A stretch of 64,000 bases of DNA from Simmondsia chinensis (taxonomy: Eukaryota > Streptophyta > Magnoliopsida > Caryophyllales > Simmondsiaceae), in NCBI GenBank assembly GCA_018398585.1, contig JAGTTD010000009.1:16187193-16251192 (forward strand), in the 5' to 3' direction. Made by a program: the position numbers and the translations under genes. Shown here in pieces: positions 11,061 through 22,283 of this stretch. Under the pieces are notes generated by a model. That model was given only the letters and a program-made list of their open reading frames with translations. It was not told the origin of the DNA and did not search any database. Each line of letters opens with the position of its first letter. Positions within the stretch are counted from its first letter, which is position 1.

Positions 11061-11640
11061 GGGCGACCGACACTAAAATGCTACTCACCTTCTCGATGAG
11101 CCGAACCTTCTTTGGAATATGCACTTGCACGCGCTTCTTTTTGGTGCAACGGTCCTTGAGGGACTTGACATACATAGGAATGTGTTTAACGGCTTCGATC
11201 AATGGCAAGTTGATCTTCACGTTCTTAAACACATTTATGAGCTCAGCCCTGTTTGGGTCGTCCTTCTTCTTCGGTTCTATAAGGGCTGAAGGAAAAGGGA
11301 CAACGGGTTCAAAAGGTCTTTCTCGTGATCACTACCTATAAACAGTGGGAGGGGGAGTCATGTCTTTCTTAGTTTCGGCCTCAACTTCCCTAAGGTTCTC
11401 CTATCCCGAAACCAACACAACATGAGCTTGCTCACGAATGAGCAAGCTAGGGTTAGAACTAGTTGATTCTGTGGAATTTACGAGTGGTTGGGAAGGTAAC
11501 CTTCCTTTCTCTATCCTATTTAGTGCGTGGGTCAACTGTCCTATATGGTTCTCTAATTTGGTGATAGGTTGTGAATGAGATCAAACCAGTTGTGTGGTGT
11601 CCTCCATAAGGTGGAGCGTACACTTTAAGAAATATGACGT
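11061..11640 (-). pseudogene. Gag-protease linker of element H
   Basis: Minus-strand equivalent of 62,960-63,540: low-complexity linker plus the segment with KKSAQAHIPKKVRLIEKVS upstream of the protease. Frames are broken; no separate gene. Confidence 0.5.
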
Positions 11641-12705
11641 ATATCCTCGAGGTCAAGGAAAAGGGTCATCATGAGTAACATTGGAGTGAGGTCGATCATC
11701 ATACCTGTGCCCTCCTTGAAAGCCGGGAGAGTGCGCGTTACCTATAAAGCCGGGATCTTGTTGTCTCGTGGGTTGATTTTTATTGGAGGTCTGCTTCCAC
11801 GAGAAGTTCAGATGATTGTGCCAACAGGGAAATTGTGATGCATATAAACAATTAAGTATAGAATGGTCCTCACCTGAACAATTGTCACATGGAGTAGTAC
11901 CACTTGATGACTCAACTGCATTGATCAGGCGCACATTAGTAGGATTCACATGCAAGTTTAAAATCTGATCCATCTTCCTACGAAGGGCATCTAGTATAAG
12001 GTTGACGTCGTCGTTGCATGCTACTTAGTAGACACCGCGTGTGCCCCCTCTTACCACCCTCATAGAAGAGGCTTGGTCAAGAGAGTGTTCGCTAGGTGCT
12101 CAAATAGCGTCTAAGCCTCATCCTGATCTTGCTAGTTAAATGCTCCCCAGCACGAAGCATTAACCATATGTTTGTTTGAAGCACTAAGACCATAATAAAA
12201 ATTCTGAACAAGAGCCCACTTGGGTGAGCCATGGTGGGGACAGCTTCTAAGAAGTTCCTTGAATATGTCCCAACTTTCGTGGAATTGCCCCTGGTCCTTT
12301 TCTTCGAAATTATTTATAGCGTGCCTAATAGCCATCGTTCTGGCTTTAGGGAAAAACTTAACTAGGAAGCTTTGTTGGAGGTCATTCCAAGTGCTAATTT
12401 CACCCCTAGGTAAGGATTGAAACCACCTCTTAGCTATGTCTTTTAATGAAAACAGAAAAGGACGTACTCTAACTGCATTATTCGAGACACCTTAAATGGC
12501 AAGTTTCACATATTTCAAGGAACGTGTCAAGGTGCTTGAATGGGCTCTCAATTGGCTTCCCATAGAAAGCGGGAAGCATGTTGATGATCCCAGGCCTAAG
12601 CTCGAAGTTAGCATTATCAAAGGCAGGTAACGTAACCCCGGCAGGTGCTACATATGTTAGGGAAATGAAGTGGTCCATAATCATACATGGTGTGAAGTTA
12701 GCCAT
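11641..12705 (-). pseudogene. Gag of element H (Athila-like), broken
   Basis: An ATG at 12,705 starts MANFTPCMIMDHF, with FELRPGIINMLPAFYGKP and LDTFLEICETCH, the N-terminal half of Athila-type Gag. The middle is at 12,335-12,132 (AIRHAINNF, then WALVQNFYYGLSASNKHMVN). The C-terminal part at 11,973-11,653 has an intact CCHC zinc knuckle CDNCSGEDHSILNC, expected to bind RNA. Frameshifts separate the three parts. The plus-strand homologue at 61,841 has the same order. Confidence 0.8.
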
Positions 12706-12719
12706 AATGAAAAAAAATT

Positions 12720-12880
12720 AATTAAAATAAATAAATGAAATAAACAAAAATGAAAAATGAAAAATGAAAAAAATAAAATAACAAAAAATAACTAGTTTTT
12801 TGTTTCTTTTTTTTTTGAAAACAAAGAAAATAAAAATAAAAATAGAAAATAACTTGTTAATAATCAAGTTAACCTGCCAA
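12720..12880. other. A/T-rich leader of element H
   Basis: Between the gag ATG (12,705) and the primer site lies AAATAAA-rich, low-complexity leader; the same leader (T-rich on the plus strand) is at 61,665-61,840. Nothing else seen. Confidence 0.6.
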
Positions 12881-12898
12881 TTCCCTGGCAACAGCACA
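12881..12898 (-). other. Primer binding site of element H (tRNA-Asp type)
   Basis: The minus strand reads TGTGCTGTTGCCAGGGAA, a decayed form of TGGCGCCGTTGCCGGGGA, the complement of plant tRNA-Asp(GUC) 3' end. It is positioned just inside the 5' LTR. The mirror copy at 61,646 retains the exact form. Confidence 0.75.
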
Positions 12899-12911
12899 AA
12901 AAAATGTGTCG

Positions 12912-14430
12912 TGTTTTAAAAGAGTGTTCTAAAACTGTCTCCTTGCAAGCGTACGAGTTTGTCGTAACTTAATCGAGTTTACATGTTGTATCCACAGGAA
13001 ATCAAAGTTAAGTTAGATATAGTCGTTAACAAGCGGTTGAAATTCGAGTTTTGATTTGGTTTAAAGGATTTGTTAACAAAAATAGCAAAACTGACACTAA
13101 ATTAAAAGTGTTAGTTCAATTGAGATTAGTTCAGGGAAATAATTTAGGGGTAGTTTTACTCGTATCTCCTCCTTATATTCTACTAGACAATGGTTTAGAA
13201 GGCTTAACCAACAAGCACTAAGTCTGGGTTAGTATTTAAACTAGGGCTTAGGATAATGAACTAGTCTAAAGGCATAACCTATCATATCACCCTCCGTACA
13301 ACATAGATTATCTCATTAGTACTACTTGGCTACCTCAATAGCACTAACAAATTCCTTTGTCACTCCTAACCAAATTCCTTTGTCCCACCTTTGGGTACAA
13401 CCTCAATCATAACCACGAGTGAGAACTAGTTATGTTATGGTCTAGGCTACAAGCTCGTAGACTAACGCTAATAATTTAGAAATCTTAACATGGCTACAAG
13501 CTCACACAAAGAAAACCAAAAAATGATCATAAATTCCCCACAGGGGTGCGTACATAACATAGCAAAACCATTTTTACAATAAAAATAAATTTGGGATACG
13601 GATGGCTACCCGTCCTTTATCCCGAAACTAAAAGTCTACTCCTCCATGGGAGTTCTAAACATCATGAAATCCAAGAAAGAAAACAATAATGATAAAACTA
13701 AGGATTTGAAGACTTCCCCAATTGATATTGACGTTGATACTTGTTTTGATTTCCCAGTACTCTGACTAATTTCGCTTTGGCGTTTGGGAACCCCTTGGAT
13801 CTCGTAGTGGCTTTGGCAAAGAGAGGGTGAGATGCAGCGTGGTAAAATATGGGAAATGTTCTCCCCCTCTCTATTTTTAGGTGAATCGTCCTTTAGGGTG
13901 TGTCTGTGCCTCTCCCGATCGATCGGGCAAGTCAGCCTTTCGATCAACCACCCTACTATCAGCTTGCACAATTAACTTAAAACAGGCATAACCTTTGATC
14001 TATAAGGAGTTATGGGCCAAATTTTGTACAAAATCGAATCTCTGGAAGAGATGTACGTGACCCCATTGGTTCTATTAGCGGATTTGCAAATGATTGGGTC
14101 ATAAATCTTCTTCTGTTAACCTCTTGATCGTTTTAAGCTTGAGCGATTGCCAAAATGCGTGGTCAATTGATCCACGCGCCTAAGGAAAGACTCTTTTTGA
14201 CCAAATCTTGACCCGATGAATACTTCTTTTACACACATGGTCGTATTTCTCAAAATAATCATCAACTATGCCTCGATTACCCTTGATTATGCCGCTTTTC
14301 AACCTTTGTTTTCTCTATTGCACTCCGAGCTTAAATGTACTTAGATTGTAAGAAAACACACATGTAAAAGCCAAATATGTCATAGGAATGAGAGATAAAA
14401 TATGTAAATATAAGGTACATCAGGCATACA
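12912..14430 (-). repeat. 5' LTR of element H
   Basis: It starts beside the primer site (TGTTTTAAAAGAGTG in plus orientation) and shares most of its length with 9389-10,692. The block with shared words CAAGCTCGTAGACTAACGCT and CATGGCTACAAGC (13,450-13,500) is also found at 60,905-60,960 in the mirror copy. The part 14,110-14,430 is absent from the truncated 3' LTR. The right boundary is set by where the gag frame of element D resumes and is uncertain by some tens of bases. Confidence 0.6.
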
Positions 14431-14439
14431 TTCTGCTCT

Positions 14440-15345
14440 TTCTGTGCTCTTATTTTGGTTGTTCTGCATTGGCCAATACGTCCTCAACAATGATGTACTT
14501 GTTAGCTTTTTCCCATAGAGCGACTACTATCATAGGGAGGGCTTTTGCGAGAGCAAACTTTAAGTCTCCATTTCCTACTCCGTTAACGAAGGCGGTGATG
14601 TCCATTTCGCCAACGAGGTTTGGGATGTTGATCATTACCTTAGAGAAATGCCGAACGAATCCCCTTAAGGATTCGTCCTTAGTTTGTCAAAGTTGGATTA
14701 ACTGGGCAGAGGTCTTCTTCCTTCATTTATTACATAAGAAGTGGCGAGTGAATTTCTTCAAAAGTTCCGAGAAACTACATATCGAACCGTTTGGGAGAGA
14801 GGAAAACCAAGCTTATGCCATGCCCTTTAGGGTGGCCAAAAAACATTTGCGCCATACGTCTTTCAAGGCGTCTTGAATGTCGATTCGGGCTGTGAATCTT
14901 GAGATGTGGTTGACTGGGTCCTGAGTCCCATCGAACATTTCTAAGTTTGGTATCTTCACTTTTCCCATAGGGGTGAACAATATTTGGGGCGTCAAGGGTG
15001 AGTGGGTTATGGGTAGTCTTCCTTGCCCCTTGGGTGTCGTTGCATCAAGGCTGGTGTTTGTGTCCGATTCAAGTGGGAGCTAGGTCCTTCCCGCCGTGTC
15101 TTTTTGCTCCCAAGGGCGTCAGTATGCCTTGTCTTTTTTGTCCTTCAGTCTGCTCCTATTCCCACCGCGCTCTGTGGAGGAGAGGGATTCGACCACCACG
15201 TCCAAAATTTTCTTCGGGTGGGGCAGTGTAGTTTGTCTGACGGATTGTGATCGGTGAGTTGCAGTATCAATGTTCGAAGTTCATGGAGTTGACTTTGGGT
15301 GACGTATTGTTCTCCTGACTTCTTGGGCAAAGAAGGAGATTCTAT
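14440..15345 (-). pseudogene. Gag N-terminal half of element D, broken
   Basis: Minus-strand pieces: VKIPNLEMFDGTQDPVNHIS (about 14,960) with DIQDALKDVWRKCFLATLKG, and MINIPNLVGEMDITAFVNGV plus ALAKALPMIVVALW and YIIVEDVLANAEQPK (14,635-14,450). This is the retrotransposon Gag fold of Tat elements, interrupted by a frameshift near 14,700. The plus-strand homologue is at 60,070-60,890. The leader to its right breaks off at 15,347, where a deletion joins it to LINE-flanking sequence. Confidence 0.75.
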
Positions 15346-15435
15346 TGATTTGTTAGTAACAGGAACTAAAAGATATCTAACGCGTAGAATTACTATTTGG
15401 CTTTATACATGAAGTCCGGTTAAAAGTTCGTTGGC

Positions 15436-15491
15436 TTATAAAAATAAAAAAAGGTAGAATAACTTATAAAAATAAAAAAAGGTAGAATAAC
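15436..15491. repeat. Perfect 28-bp tandem duplication
   Basis: Two identical 28-bp units (15,436-15,463 and 15,464-15,491; TTATAAAAATAAAAAAAGG followed by TAGAATAAC). The mirror-arm counterpart at about 57,685-57,712 has one unit, so the duplication arose in this arm. Confidence 0.9.
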
Positions 15492-15576
15492 AGTAATAGA
15501 AACATAAAATGTAGTAAATGATGGGGTATGACCAATAATTTGAAAGTTGAAGTTACAAATATAGCAAAATATAGAA

Positions 15577-16960
15577 TACAACAACAACTACAAATCTAGT
15601 GCCTCAAGGGCTCCCGCTTGAGCAGGGTTGGGGGGATTGGATGTACGCAGCCTTGCTCGTTTAGGGTGTTACCCTCAAGAGAGGCCATTTTCAGGGACCC
15701 TCAACCTGAGAAGCATAGAAGCATTACATAAAAAAATTCGAGCATCTAAGCTTAAGAGCATACGAGCATGAAAGCAATAAAGAAAAAAGAAAGCAAGGAA
15801 GCAAAAACAATGCCATAGAGCACGCAATGGACAACAAAACCACATCAAGAGGCATTAGAAGTCATTAAAATAGCTCCCCCCTTATCATGTCAATCAGTTA
15901 GGCATACATATAAATCTGGAGTCACTAGTGTTGTCTAAACTATGCTTCCCAAAACTGAACCAACACATGGGCTACCCCTATGCTCGCCCTCCATTGAACT
16001 ATTTCTAAAGCCATCTCTTCATGTAGGTTTAAGTGGTTGAGGTCATGTCAGATCGTCTCCATCCATAATTTCTTTGGCCAACCTCTCCCTCTCCTCCCGA
16101 TCATAGTATGCAGTTGTTCGCATCTCCTAATAGGGGCAGTGCTCGGTCTCCTCAAGGCATGCCCAAATCATCGCAGACGTTGCTCCCTCAATTTGTCCTC
16201 TACTAGGGCAGCGCCCACTTTGTTTCTCATGACGTCGTTTCTGATCTTACCTTCTTCATGTCTCCACACATCCATTGCCACATCCTCATCTGTGGCACCT
16301 TCATCTTTTGTGTATAATGTTGTTTCATTGGCCAACACTCCGCACCATACAGCATAGCAGGTCTCACTACTGTCTTATACTATTTTCCCTTTAACTTTAA
16401 AGGGAATCTTCTATCGCAGAATACCACTGAGGCCGTCCTCCATGAACGCCAACCTACTTTATTACAGTTGTTGACATCCCTATCAACTTTGCCGTCCTAC
16501 TGTACCATTGAACCCAAGTATCTAAAGCACTCATTTTTTGGTATGGGCCCCAACCCAATCCTGACGTCCCCTATGCTAGGTCTAGTGGAGGTACTGAACT
16601 TGAGTTCCTTATACTCAGTCTTGGATCTGCTAAGTCTAAATCCTTTTGATTCCAAGGCCCTTCGCCAAAGTTCCAATTTCTCATTTACCTTTTCTCGAGA
16701 CTCCCCTACTAGGACGATGTCATCAGCGATTAGCATGCACCACGGCACACCTCCTTGGACATGCCTAGTGATCTCATTTATAACCAGAATGAACAGAAAG
16801 GGACTAAAGGCAGATCCTTGGTGAACCCCGACTGTAGTGAGAAAAGCGTCGGTTTTCCCTTCCGCCGTATGCACATTAGTCTTTACGTCATCATACATGT
16901 CTCTAATGGCCTTGATATAAGGAATGTGGATGCCTTTCTTCTCCAAAACCCCTCATATAT
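15577..16960 (-). mobile_element. RTE-clade LINE, 5'-truncated
   Basis: The minus-strand RT fragment 16,946-16,497 is open for 149 codons: GVHQGSAFSPFLFILVINEI, GGVPWCMLIADDIVLVGES (catalytic ADD box), then KSKGF-like and KTEYKELKFS segments. The downstream part to 15,577 carries the C-terminal region and a 3' end with GGGCTCCCGCTT-type sequence and a terminal tail complementary to TACAACAACAAC, i.e. (TTG)n on the coding strand, as in plant RTE elements. A full LINE is much longer, so this copy lacks the endonuclease and most of the RT. Its mirror copy is 56,010-57,592. Confidence 0.85.
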
Positions 16961-17577
16961 GGATATTTAATTTTGGTGCAGGTATTGATTATTTTCGATT
17001 ACTCATTGGAAAATTTTGAACAATTGAAATATTACACATTGTGTAAATATATGAAAGAGAATATAGCATCACATTATCCTTGCAACATAACCAAATCAAT
17101 CCCTTAAAAGTGATGAAGATGCCTAAGTTTATATATGCATCTACTAAGAATCCTTGCCTTGCTTTTATCTACATAGGGAACTGCATCTTCAAAGTCGGGA
17201 ATTGAGATATTTACTCATATTTGTAATTTTGTTGTAAGTCGGTCATTTCTTTAGCCCAAATAGTGCTTCATATTTTATTTTATCAAGAAATTAATCCTGC
17301 TTCTATTTTTACCTACTATTGTTCACCAGGCGAGGGATCGATTTTATCACAAAGTAAAATATGGATTATCGTGACAAAAAAGATATGAAGTTAATTTCAG
17401 CAAACTTATGAACATTGGAGATCTAGGAAAAAAACCCAGAAAATTGCATCAACATATTCAATTCGTATGCCGATGCTCCATATGCCAAGATGTGGCTGCC
17501 TATTTGAGAGGCAAAACATTTCTCATGAAACAATCCAAAGCTCGAATTCATAGTCTTTAAGCCATGTTAACCAAACT
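16961..17577. other. Intron-like sequence of the asparagine-synthetase pseudogene
   Basis: Unique-looking AT-rich DNA, mirrored at 55,390-55,985. On the minus strand it lies downstream of the exon at 18,476-18,610, so it is most simply intron of that gene. No coding similarity seen. Confidence 0.4.
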
Positions 17578-17908
17578 CGATGCCTGTTTGGTTCTGTTGT
17601 TTTAGAGCAAAAAGTGGTTTTTAATAGTGCCTTTTGAACCAAAAAAGGGAAAAAAAATATGACGAGTTTTTATGGTGTTCAGCCCACACAGAAAAGCATT
17701 TTTAAATAAAAGTAGAATCTATTTTTTTGCTTTTAGAGAGAAGCAAGAAAATAGTACTTCTCGTTTTAAAGAAAAACTCAGAATTTCCAAGACAAAAATG
17801 GTCTCACTTATAAATGGAAAATATTAATTCTAGAAAAACTACTAATGAAAAAGTGGATATGAAAAAAAAGCAATAATTTTACAGCACGATCAAACAAGTC
17901 CTAGTGTA
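17578..17908. mobile_element. MITE-like element (hAT-style ends), left arm
   Basis: About 330 bp of non-coding AT-rich DNA with imperfect inverted ends: CCTGTTTGGTTCTGTTGTTT at the left versus the complement of the right end, GACTTGTTTGATCGTGCTG. The mirror copy at about 55,055-55,385 has the same ends. Exact limits and target duplication are not established. Confidence 0.45.
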
Positions 17909-17955
17909 TGAGAGTTGGACACTGGTATATCTTCAAAGATAAGATCTACTATTGT

Positions 17956-18184
17956 CTATTTCCTAAAATCTTTATGTGCATTTAATCTAACTTGAAGTGT
18001 CCAAGTGTCCCACCAACATCTAACTACACTTAACAGATATGAGTACCTTAAAGAAAAATGGAGAGTCAAAGGAACTATATATGTAAGTAAGCAATGGTGT
18101 AAGTATGGTAGCAAAGTTGGCAACACAGTAGAGCATAAAATGACATATTCAAGCCATTTATCTTCATAATAGCACAAATAGCTA
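17956..18184 (-). other. Short conserved open stretch in intron, function unknown
   Basis: A minus-strand frame (82 codons at most) is partly conserved in the mirror arm at 54,751-54,936 (both read LPYLHHCLLTYIVPLTLHFS). Two copies of a non-coding segment would give the same agreement, so this is not good evidence for a gene. It sits inside the presumed asparagine-synthetase intron. Confidence 0.25.
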
Positions 18185-18440
18185 AGACTATGTTTGATTG
18201 GCAAATAACTAAGGAGTGTTAGGTATTGTTTTAACTTCTTTTGTTTTTGCGAAACTAAAAAACCATATTTTGGAAAAATTCTTTCTTACTTTTTCACTTT
18301 TTTGTTTTTAGTTCCTCTAAATTTCAGTGTCAATGAAGATATGTTTAGAACAAGAAAAACTCATTTTCAAGACATGGTTCTTAGTTTCTCAAAAATCAAA
18401 AACTGCAAATAGAAAACAATACTAAACTAGCCATAATATT
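18185..18440. mobile_element. Second MITE-like element, left arm
   Basis: About 250 bp with imperfect inverted ends of the TTTGGTATTGTTTTCTATTTGCAG type (right end reads CTGCAAATAGAAAACAATAC) and an A/T-rich centre rich in AGTTTTT and AAAACT. The same element is at about 54,525-54,775, and a relative is at 58,155-58,405. Limits approximate. Confidence 0.45.
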
Positions 18441-18475
18441 AACCCAATTCAATTGCTTCAAATTGAAAATGATAC

Positions 18476-18610
18476 CATTTTCCACTCTGGATCGATACTC
18501 ATTGCGACATTAACGAAGTCTTTATCCAAGAAAGGAACATGCACTTCAATACCCGCCCCAGTGATTTAGTTATTGGCCCTCATGCAGCCATACAAAGGAA
18601 GAACTTTCAT
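18476..18610 (-). pseudogene. Asparagine synthetase exon fossil, left arm
   Basis: On the minus strand a 135-bp exon encodes KVLPLYGCMRANN, a TAA stop, then GIEVHVPFLDKDFVNVAMSI and DPEWKM. This matches the synthetase domain of plant glutamine-hydrolysing asparagine synthetase (family form RANKxTSAWGxEARVPFLDK). It is preceded by a pyrimidine-rich tract ending CTTGTGCTCAG and followed by GTATC, i.e. splice acceptor and donor sequence, so it is a genomic fragment and not a processed copy. The two next exons, present in the right arm, were removed here by the deletion at 15,347. One stop and substitutions at conserved SAW make it a pseudogene. Confidence 0.85.
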
Positions 18611-18689
18611 CTGAGCACAAGTAGGAAAAAGATCGCATCCATCAGGGTTAGCAATTACTAGGGTTGTAAATGAGAAGAGTCAATAAGAG

Positions 18690-19110
18690 CATCCTCGGTT
18701 TCAACTCAAGCTACATAAGCCTTATCGGCCTTCAATCAAGCTTTTGAACCTTTGTACAAACTCAATTCGATAAGTTATTAGAGCATTCAATACTTGGCTC
18801 AGATTGGCTCTTTTTTCTAATTGAGTTAAGTTGGGCTCGTTATCAAACCGAGTTGATCTCAAAATCAAGATGAATTTGCTATCAAGTTGAGCGCACTATC
18901 AAGACGAGCTATTCAAGTTACTACTATGCCATTAACGAACCATTTTCAAGCTAATATGAACCACTAACGAGCGCTTGACAAGCCATTATCAAACTATTTG
19001 TGAAAGTTAACAAGTGTTTGAATTGGGCTCATTAAGATTATCGAGTTTGCTCAAACTCAACTGAACAAGCTATCAAGCTCCCAAAATGAACATGAGCGAG
19101 CTCTAATCAA
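18690..19110. repeat. Degenerate GAGCTCG-type repeat region, left arm
   Basis: Dense short repeats of AACGAGC, GAGCTAT, CAAGCTC, AAACTCG and ACTCAAC type, mirrored at 53,810-54,270. Simple-sequence-like interspersed DNA of this kind is common in plant genomes. No coding capacity. Confidence 0.5.
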
Positions 19111-19169
19111 TTTTTAACATGCGTAGTCCATTCAACTTTTGTTTTGTTTACACTCCCTAGTAATTAATG

Positions 19170-19624
19170 TGTTGACTGGAAGTACCAAGCAAACAACATA
19201 TAACATGTAGGAAAATATAGGTAAATGATAAACACTACACTAAGTTTACGGAAAACCTCAATTGTGGAATAGGATCTATACTTGTCTTACTGCCTTGCTA
19301 GATCACTTTAGGAACATAGAATATCGACTTAGATGGTTACCAGAGTCCTCTAGGTTTCCACATCACAAAACCAAGAGTTGAGGATGGTGACTCTACATAG
19401 GGAGATGAGAATTGGAGAAGTTATTGATTTCATAATCTGATGAATGAGTTGATTGCAAAGGAGAGGAGATAGCTCTATATATAGGTACTTAAACCTGGTT
19501 CTCCTCTAATCCATTACTCCCTGAAAAGGAGGGAGGAAATCCCTCCACTACCTAAGTGGGGACATCTACACTATATCTCAACAATTGAGATATATTTAGT
19601 GGCTGATCGAGTCAGCATCCAACA
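19170..19624 (-). repeat. 3' LTR of a Ty1/copia remnant, left arm
   Basis: A 455-bp LTR on the minus strand, running TGTTGGATGCTGAC to CCAGTCAACA. It is preceded by the polypurine tract GGCCAAGTGGGAGA (complement at 19,625-19,638). It contains a TATATATAG box and, at 19,570-19,600, the site that received an RTE insertion in the right arm; here the site is empty. Confidence 0.8.
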
Positions 19625-22283
19625 TCTCCCACTTGGCCAGTAAGGCTACTCTCCCACTTCATACAGGTGATGGGACGTGCGACCAAATGATACAATTAAT
19701 AATGGAGTGTATTATATTAAGCCATCATGTAACTAACATAATACCTCAAGAACACATAAGTAAGTTCAAAGTACCCCAAACCATTTAACATCACCAGGAA
19801 TCTAGCATCATTGATCCCTCAAACTAATGTGCTAAATTCGCACAACTTTGATCATGTCATGACTAATGTGACGTAATCGCCTAGGCAGTTCAGGTAATGC
19901 CAAAACAGTTTTTTCTTGGACACACACGTCAATCCATCTTAGCCTAGTCGCTTTCCTAGACATGTTCCATTGGACCGAATCTATCATGGCCCTTAGATTA
20001 CACGCTAAAGTAGCAGCGCCATTTTCCAACTTCAGGACATGGTTCCAAGTCCCAAAGGGTACCAACATGGACTATTAAGCCCAAGAGCTAACACAGTGAA
20101 GAAGAGGGTATACATTCAATCACTCTCAACTTTGCCCGTCTCATAGCACATACAGTATGATGTGTATGTTATAGCATAGCTCCCACTTAACTGGGCTTGT
20201 CACTTTATCATTTACGCCACACGAATTTCTTCATAGGAAATACACAATATGCCACTAAAAATCGGCTATCTAATAGGCATGACATGGAATGAGTTAATGG
20301 AATCCATGTTCGACTCTTTCGAATCTCATCTCAGACTAACTGAGGCGACATTGTTTCACATGCCTCTCATAAAACTCATGTACAAGACATGATGAGATCC
20401 ATATTTACTCAAAACATGATCTCATGTGGTCTCATCTCCCACACACTCAGCATTGAGGCGATCATCCCTGTGAGTAGACTGATCATAGCCTGGTGAAATA
20501 TTTATATTTATGTGCCTAAGGTCACGTATGCAAACAAGAATAAATGACATAGAAAATACTCACTGAATTGCATGAGAAATAAGCTCGGGTCATTTGCATA
20601 TTTGGGTTGCCGCCATGTTGTCAACTTGCTCCACAACAGGTGCTTGGAAATATTTGTTGCATTCAACCATAGCTAAACTTTCTTAACCACATAGGTCTTT
20701 AGGCTGCTGCACAATCTTCGTACTTGGATTCTGACATAGATAGGGTAATGCCCTCTTGTCACGTTCAAGATAAAGAAACACCACCATTTTAAGAATGAAC
20801 ACATCATCAGGTGCATCTACGCTTATCTTGATCACAACCCAATCCGAACTAACAATCTAATTAGCCTCATATCACCATCTAGGTAACAATGGACCAAAAA
20901 CTATAGTACCACTAAGGTAATGGAAGATTTTCTTGTCTATCAATTAATTGGTTTGACAATTTGAGCTTGGACATCCCATCTCAACAGCCAAACACATATT
21001 CGAGAGTGTAGACAATATAGGGTACATTAAGCTCCTATAATGCCTTAATAAGGGACGTCATTCATCTGATCCCTTACTTGTTTGTTTTGGGGCAAATCTT
21101 TACTTGCGACACTCCATGATAGGAGTATCCACAATTTTTAGCTATGCATCTAAAATCATATGGAATTTCTTGATATAGGTCACTCAAGACAAACTAGAGA
21201 CCTTTATAATGGCTTATTAGGAACCCATCTTGGAACAAATAGTTCCCATCAGTCTTTTCCATCATCCAAAAATAATGGACAACCACCATTAAGTGGCATT
21301 AGTCGTTTCCATGTTGCTTTCATTCAATGGGATGTCACTGACACAAAAGGAGAGAAGCAAGATTCTCTCTTTTCATCTTTTTTTTTTTTTTGACACAATG
21401 AAAATAGTCCCCACCTATTATGGACAAACTAAAAATATTATGGAATTCCACTTCTGCTAGTGTGATGACCGCTGAAGACTATATAAATAGATCGTTTAGG
21501 AGACATACTCCCCTTTCTTGTCCCTTAGTGACGAAACTAAAGGGTTAACCTGTATAAATCTTCTCATTAAAACTATCTATTCTTGATAGTCATCTTGACA
21601 TCCATTTTGAAGAACACTAAGTCCAATCGAGCAACTATGGCAAGAAGCCAAAAGGCTTATCAAGGCAATTTTCACCAACGGAGAAAAGACATTATTATAG
21701 TCTAGGCTCTCGACATAGTATAAAAACCCACTTACTAAATGGCCTCACATTTATTAAATGATCCATCTACTTTGCGCTTAAAAAATGAGACACGCTTATT
21801 TTTAATATATAAACAAGACCAACTTGCTTTTAATGTATTTATGCCCATGTAGAAAAACAATCAACTCCCACACGTTGTATACAATCATATCATATTGATT
21901 ACCATTCACAAAGATGTAGTTCAAAGCTTGCTTCTACATATGAAGCAGTTTCCTATTTCAACAAACAGTGTACAAAGCATACACTTTTGATATGGAAATA
22001 ACACCACGGAATGAGACCATTATTAGTTGAACTCGGTTTAGGTTTATCCCAACATATGGGTGTAGCCTAATTATAACTCATTTTACTCCCGCTATCCTAG
22101 TTGAACTCTTGAGTTGGAGAAAACTCAAACTTTCCCACCTTCACCAAGCAATGGTAGAATCCTCATTTAAGAACTCATACAACTCAAAAATTTCCTTTTA
22201 ATTTAACTTCACACACTAGGGAACACATTCTCCAAGAAGTCAACACACATGACTCTACTCTTGTTATACCTTTACGAGAATGC
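19625..22283 (-). pseudogene. Ty1/copia internal region, decayed, left arm
   Basis: Mirror of 49,110-51,744. Copia identity comes from the clearer right copy: an RT start resembling FFKMDVK, a later VCLLKRSIY, and an RNase H segment resembling DVFILKDGGVSFS with LSMSESKYE. All frames here are broken. The only sizeable open frames (for example 20,068-19,832) are not conserved protein. The 5' part of the element may extend to about 23,480. Confidence 0.55.

Larger units (their letters stand above)
9389..14430 (-). mobile_element. Element H: Athila-like gag-protease deletion derivative nested in element D
   Basis: Minus-strand element with LTR-like ends 9389-10,692 and 12,912 to about 14,430, a primer binding site at 12,881-12,898 and an internal region holding only gag and protease (12,705 to about 10,700). 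It separates two parts of the gag of element D (14,450 and 9370). The internal sequence stops abruptly after the protease at about 10,693 and runs into LTR sequence. RT, RNase H, integrase and the 5' portion of the 3' LTR are therefore missing through one deletion. The right edge of the 5' LTR is approximate; I did not find a clean target duplication. A mirror copy begins at 60,893. Confidence 0.7.
1193..15345 (-). mobile_element. Element D: Tat-lineage Ty3/gypsy retrotransposon, interrupted and decayed
   Basis: On the minus strand, from right to left, the order is gag start (15.3-14.4 kb), a nested Athila-like element (9389 to about 14,430), gag zinc knuckle and protease (9.3-8.4 kb), RT (8.4-7.5 kb), RNase H region (7.5-6.4 kb), a foreign insert (6.37-5.42 kb), integrase (5.42-4.33 kb), repeated 3' region and antisense ORF. 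All domains carry frameshifts and stops. Lineage is inferred from sequence style: NAILGCPVLNSL after the protease, VMPFELKNTGAAYQRLVN before the YVDD motif, the GPYKV box of the integrase C terminus, and the antisense ORF. The 5' LTR is missing from this copy through a deletion at about 15,347; the 3' LTR is not seen. Confidence 0.75.
10693..22283 (-). repeat. Left arm of a large imperfect inverted repeat
   Basis: This segment, read on the minus strand, is colinear with 49,110-63,945 on the plus strand. Matching checkpoints (left/right): 22,230/49,150; 21,170/50,205; 20,030/51,320; 19,590/51,790 and 53,370; 18,540/54,420; 17,480/55,490; 16,750/56,170; 15,640/57,500; 15,000/60,330; 12,890/61,650; 11,950/62,590; 10,800/63,830. 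The minus-strand Tat pol further left (1.2-9.4 kb) may also belong to the arm, its mate then lying beyond 64,000. Confidence 0.85.

Noticed and set aside
17956..18204. Conserved small gene, because a similar frame exists at 54,751-54,936
   Set aside because: The similarity follows from the inverted duplication of the whole region and says nothing about coding.
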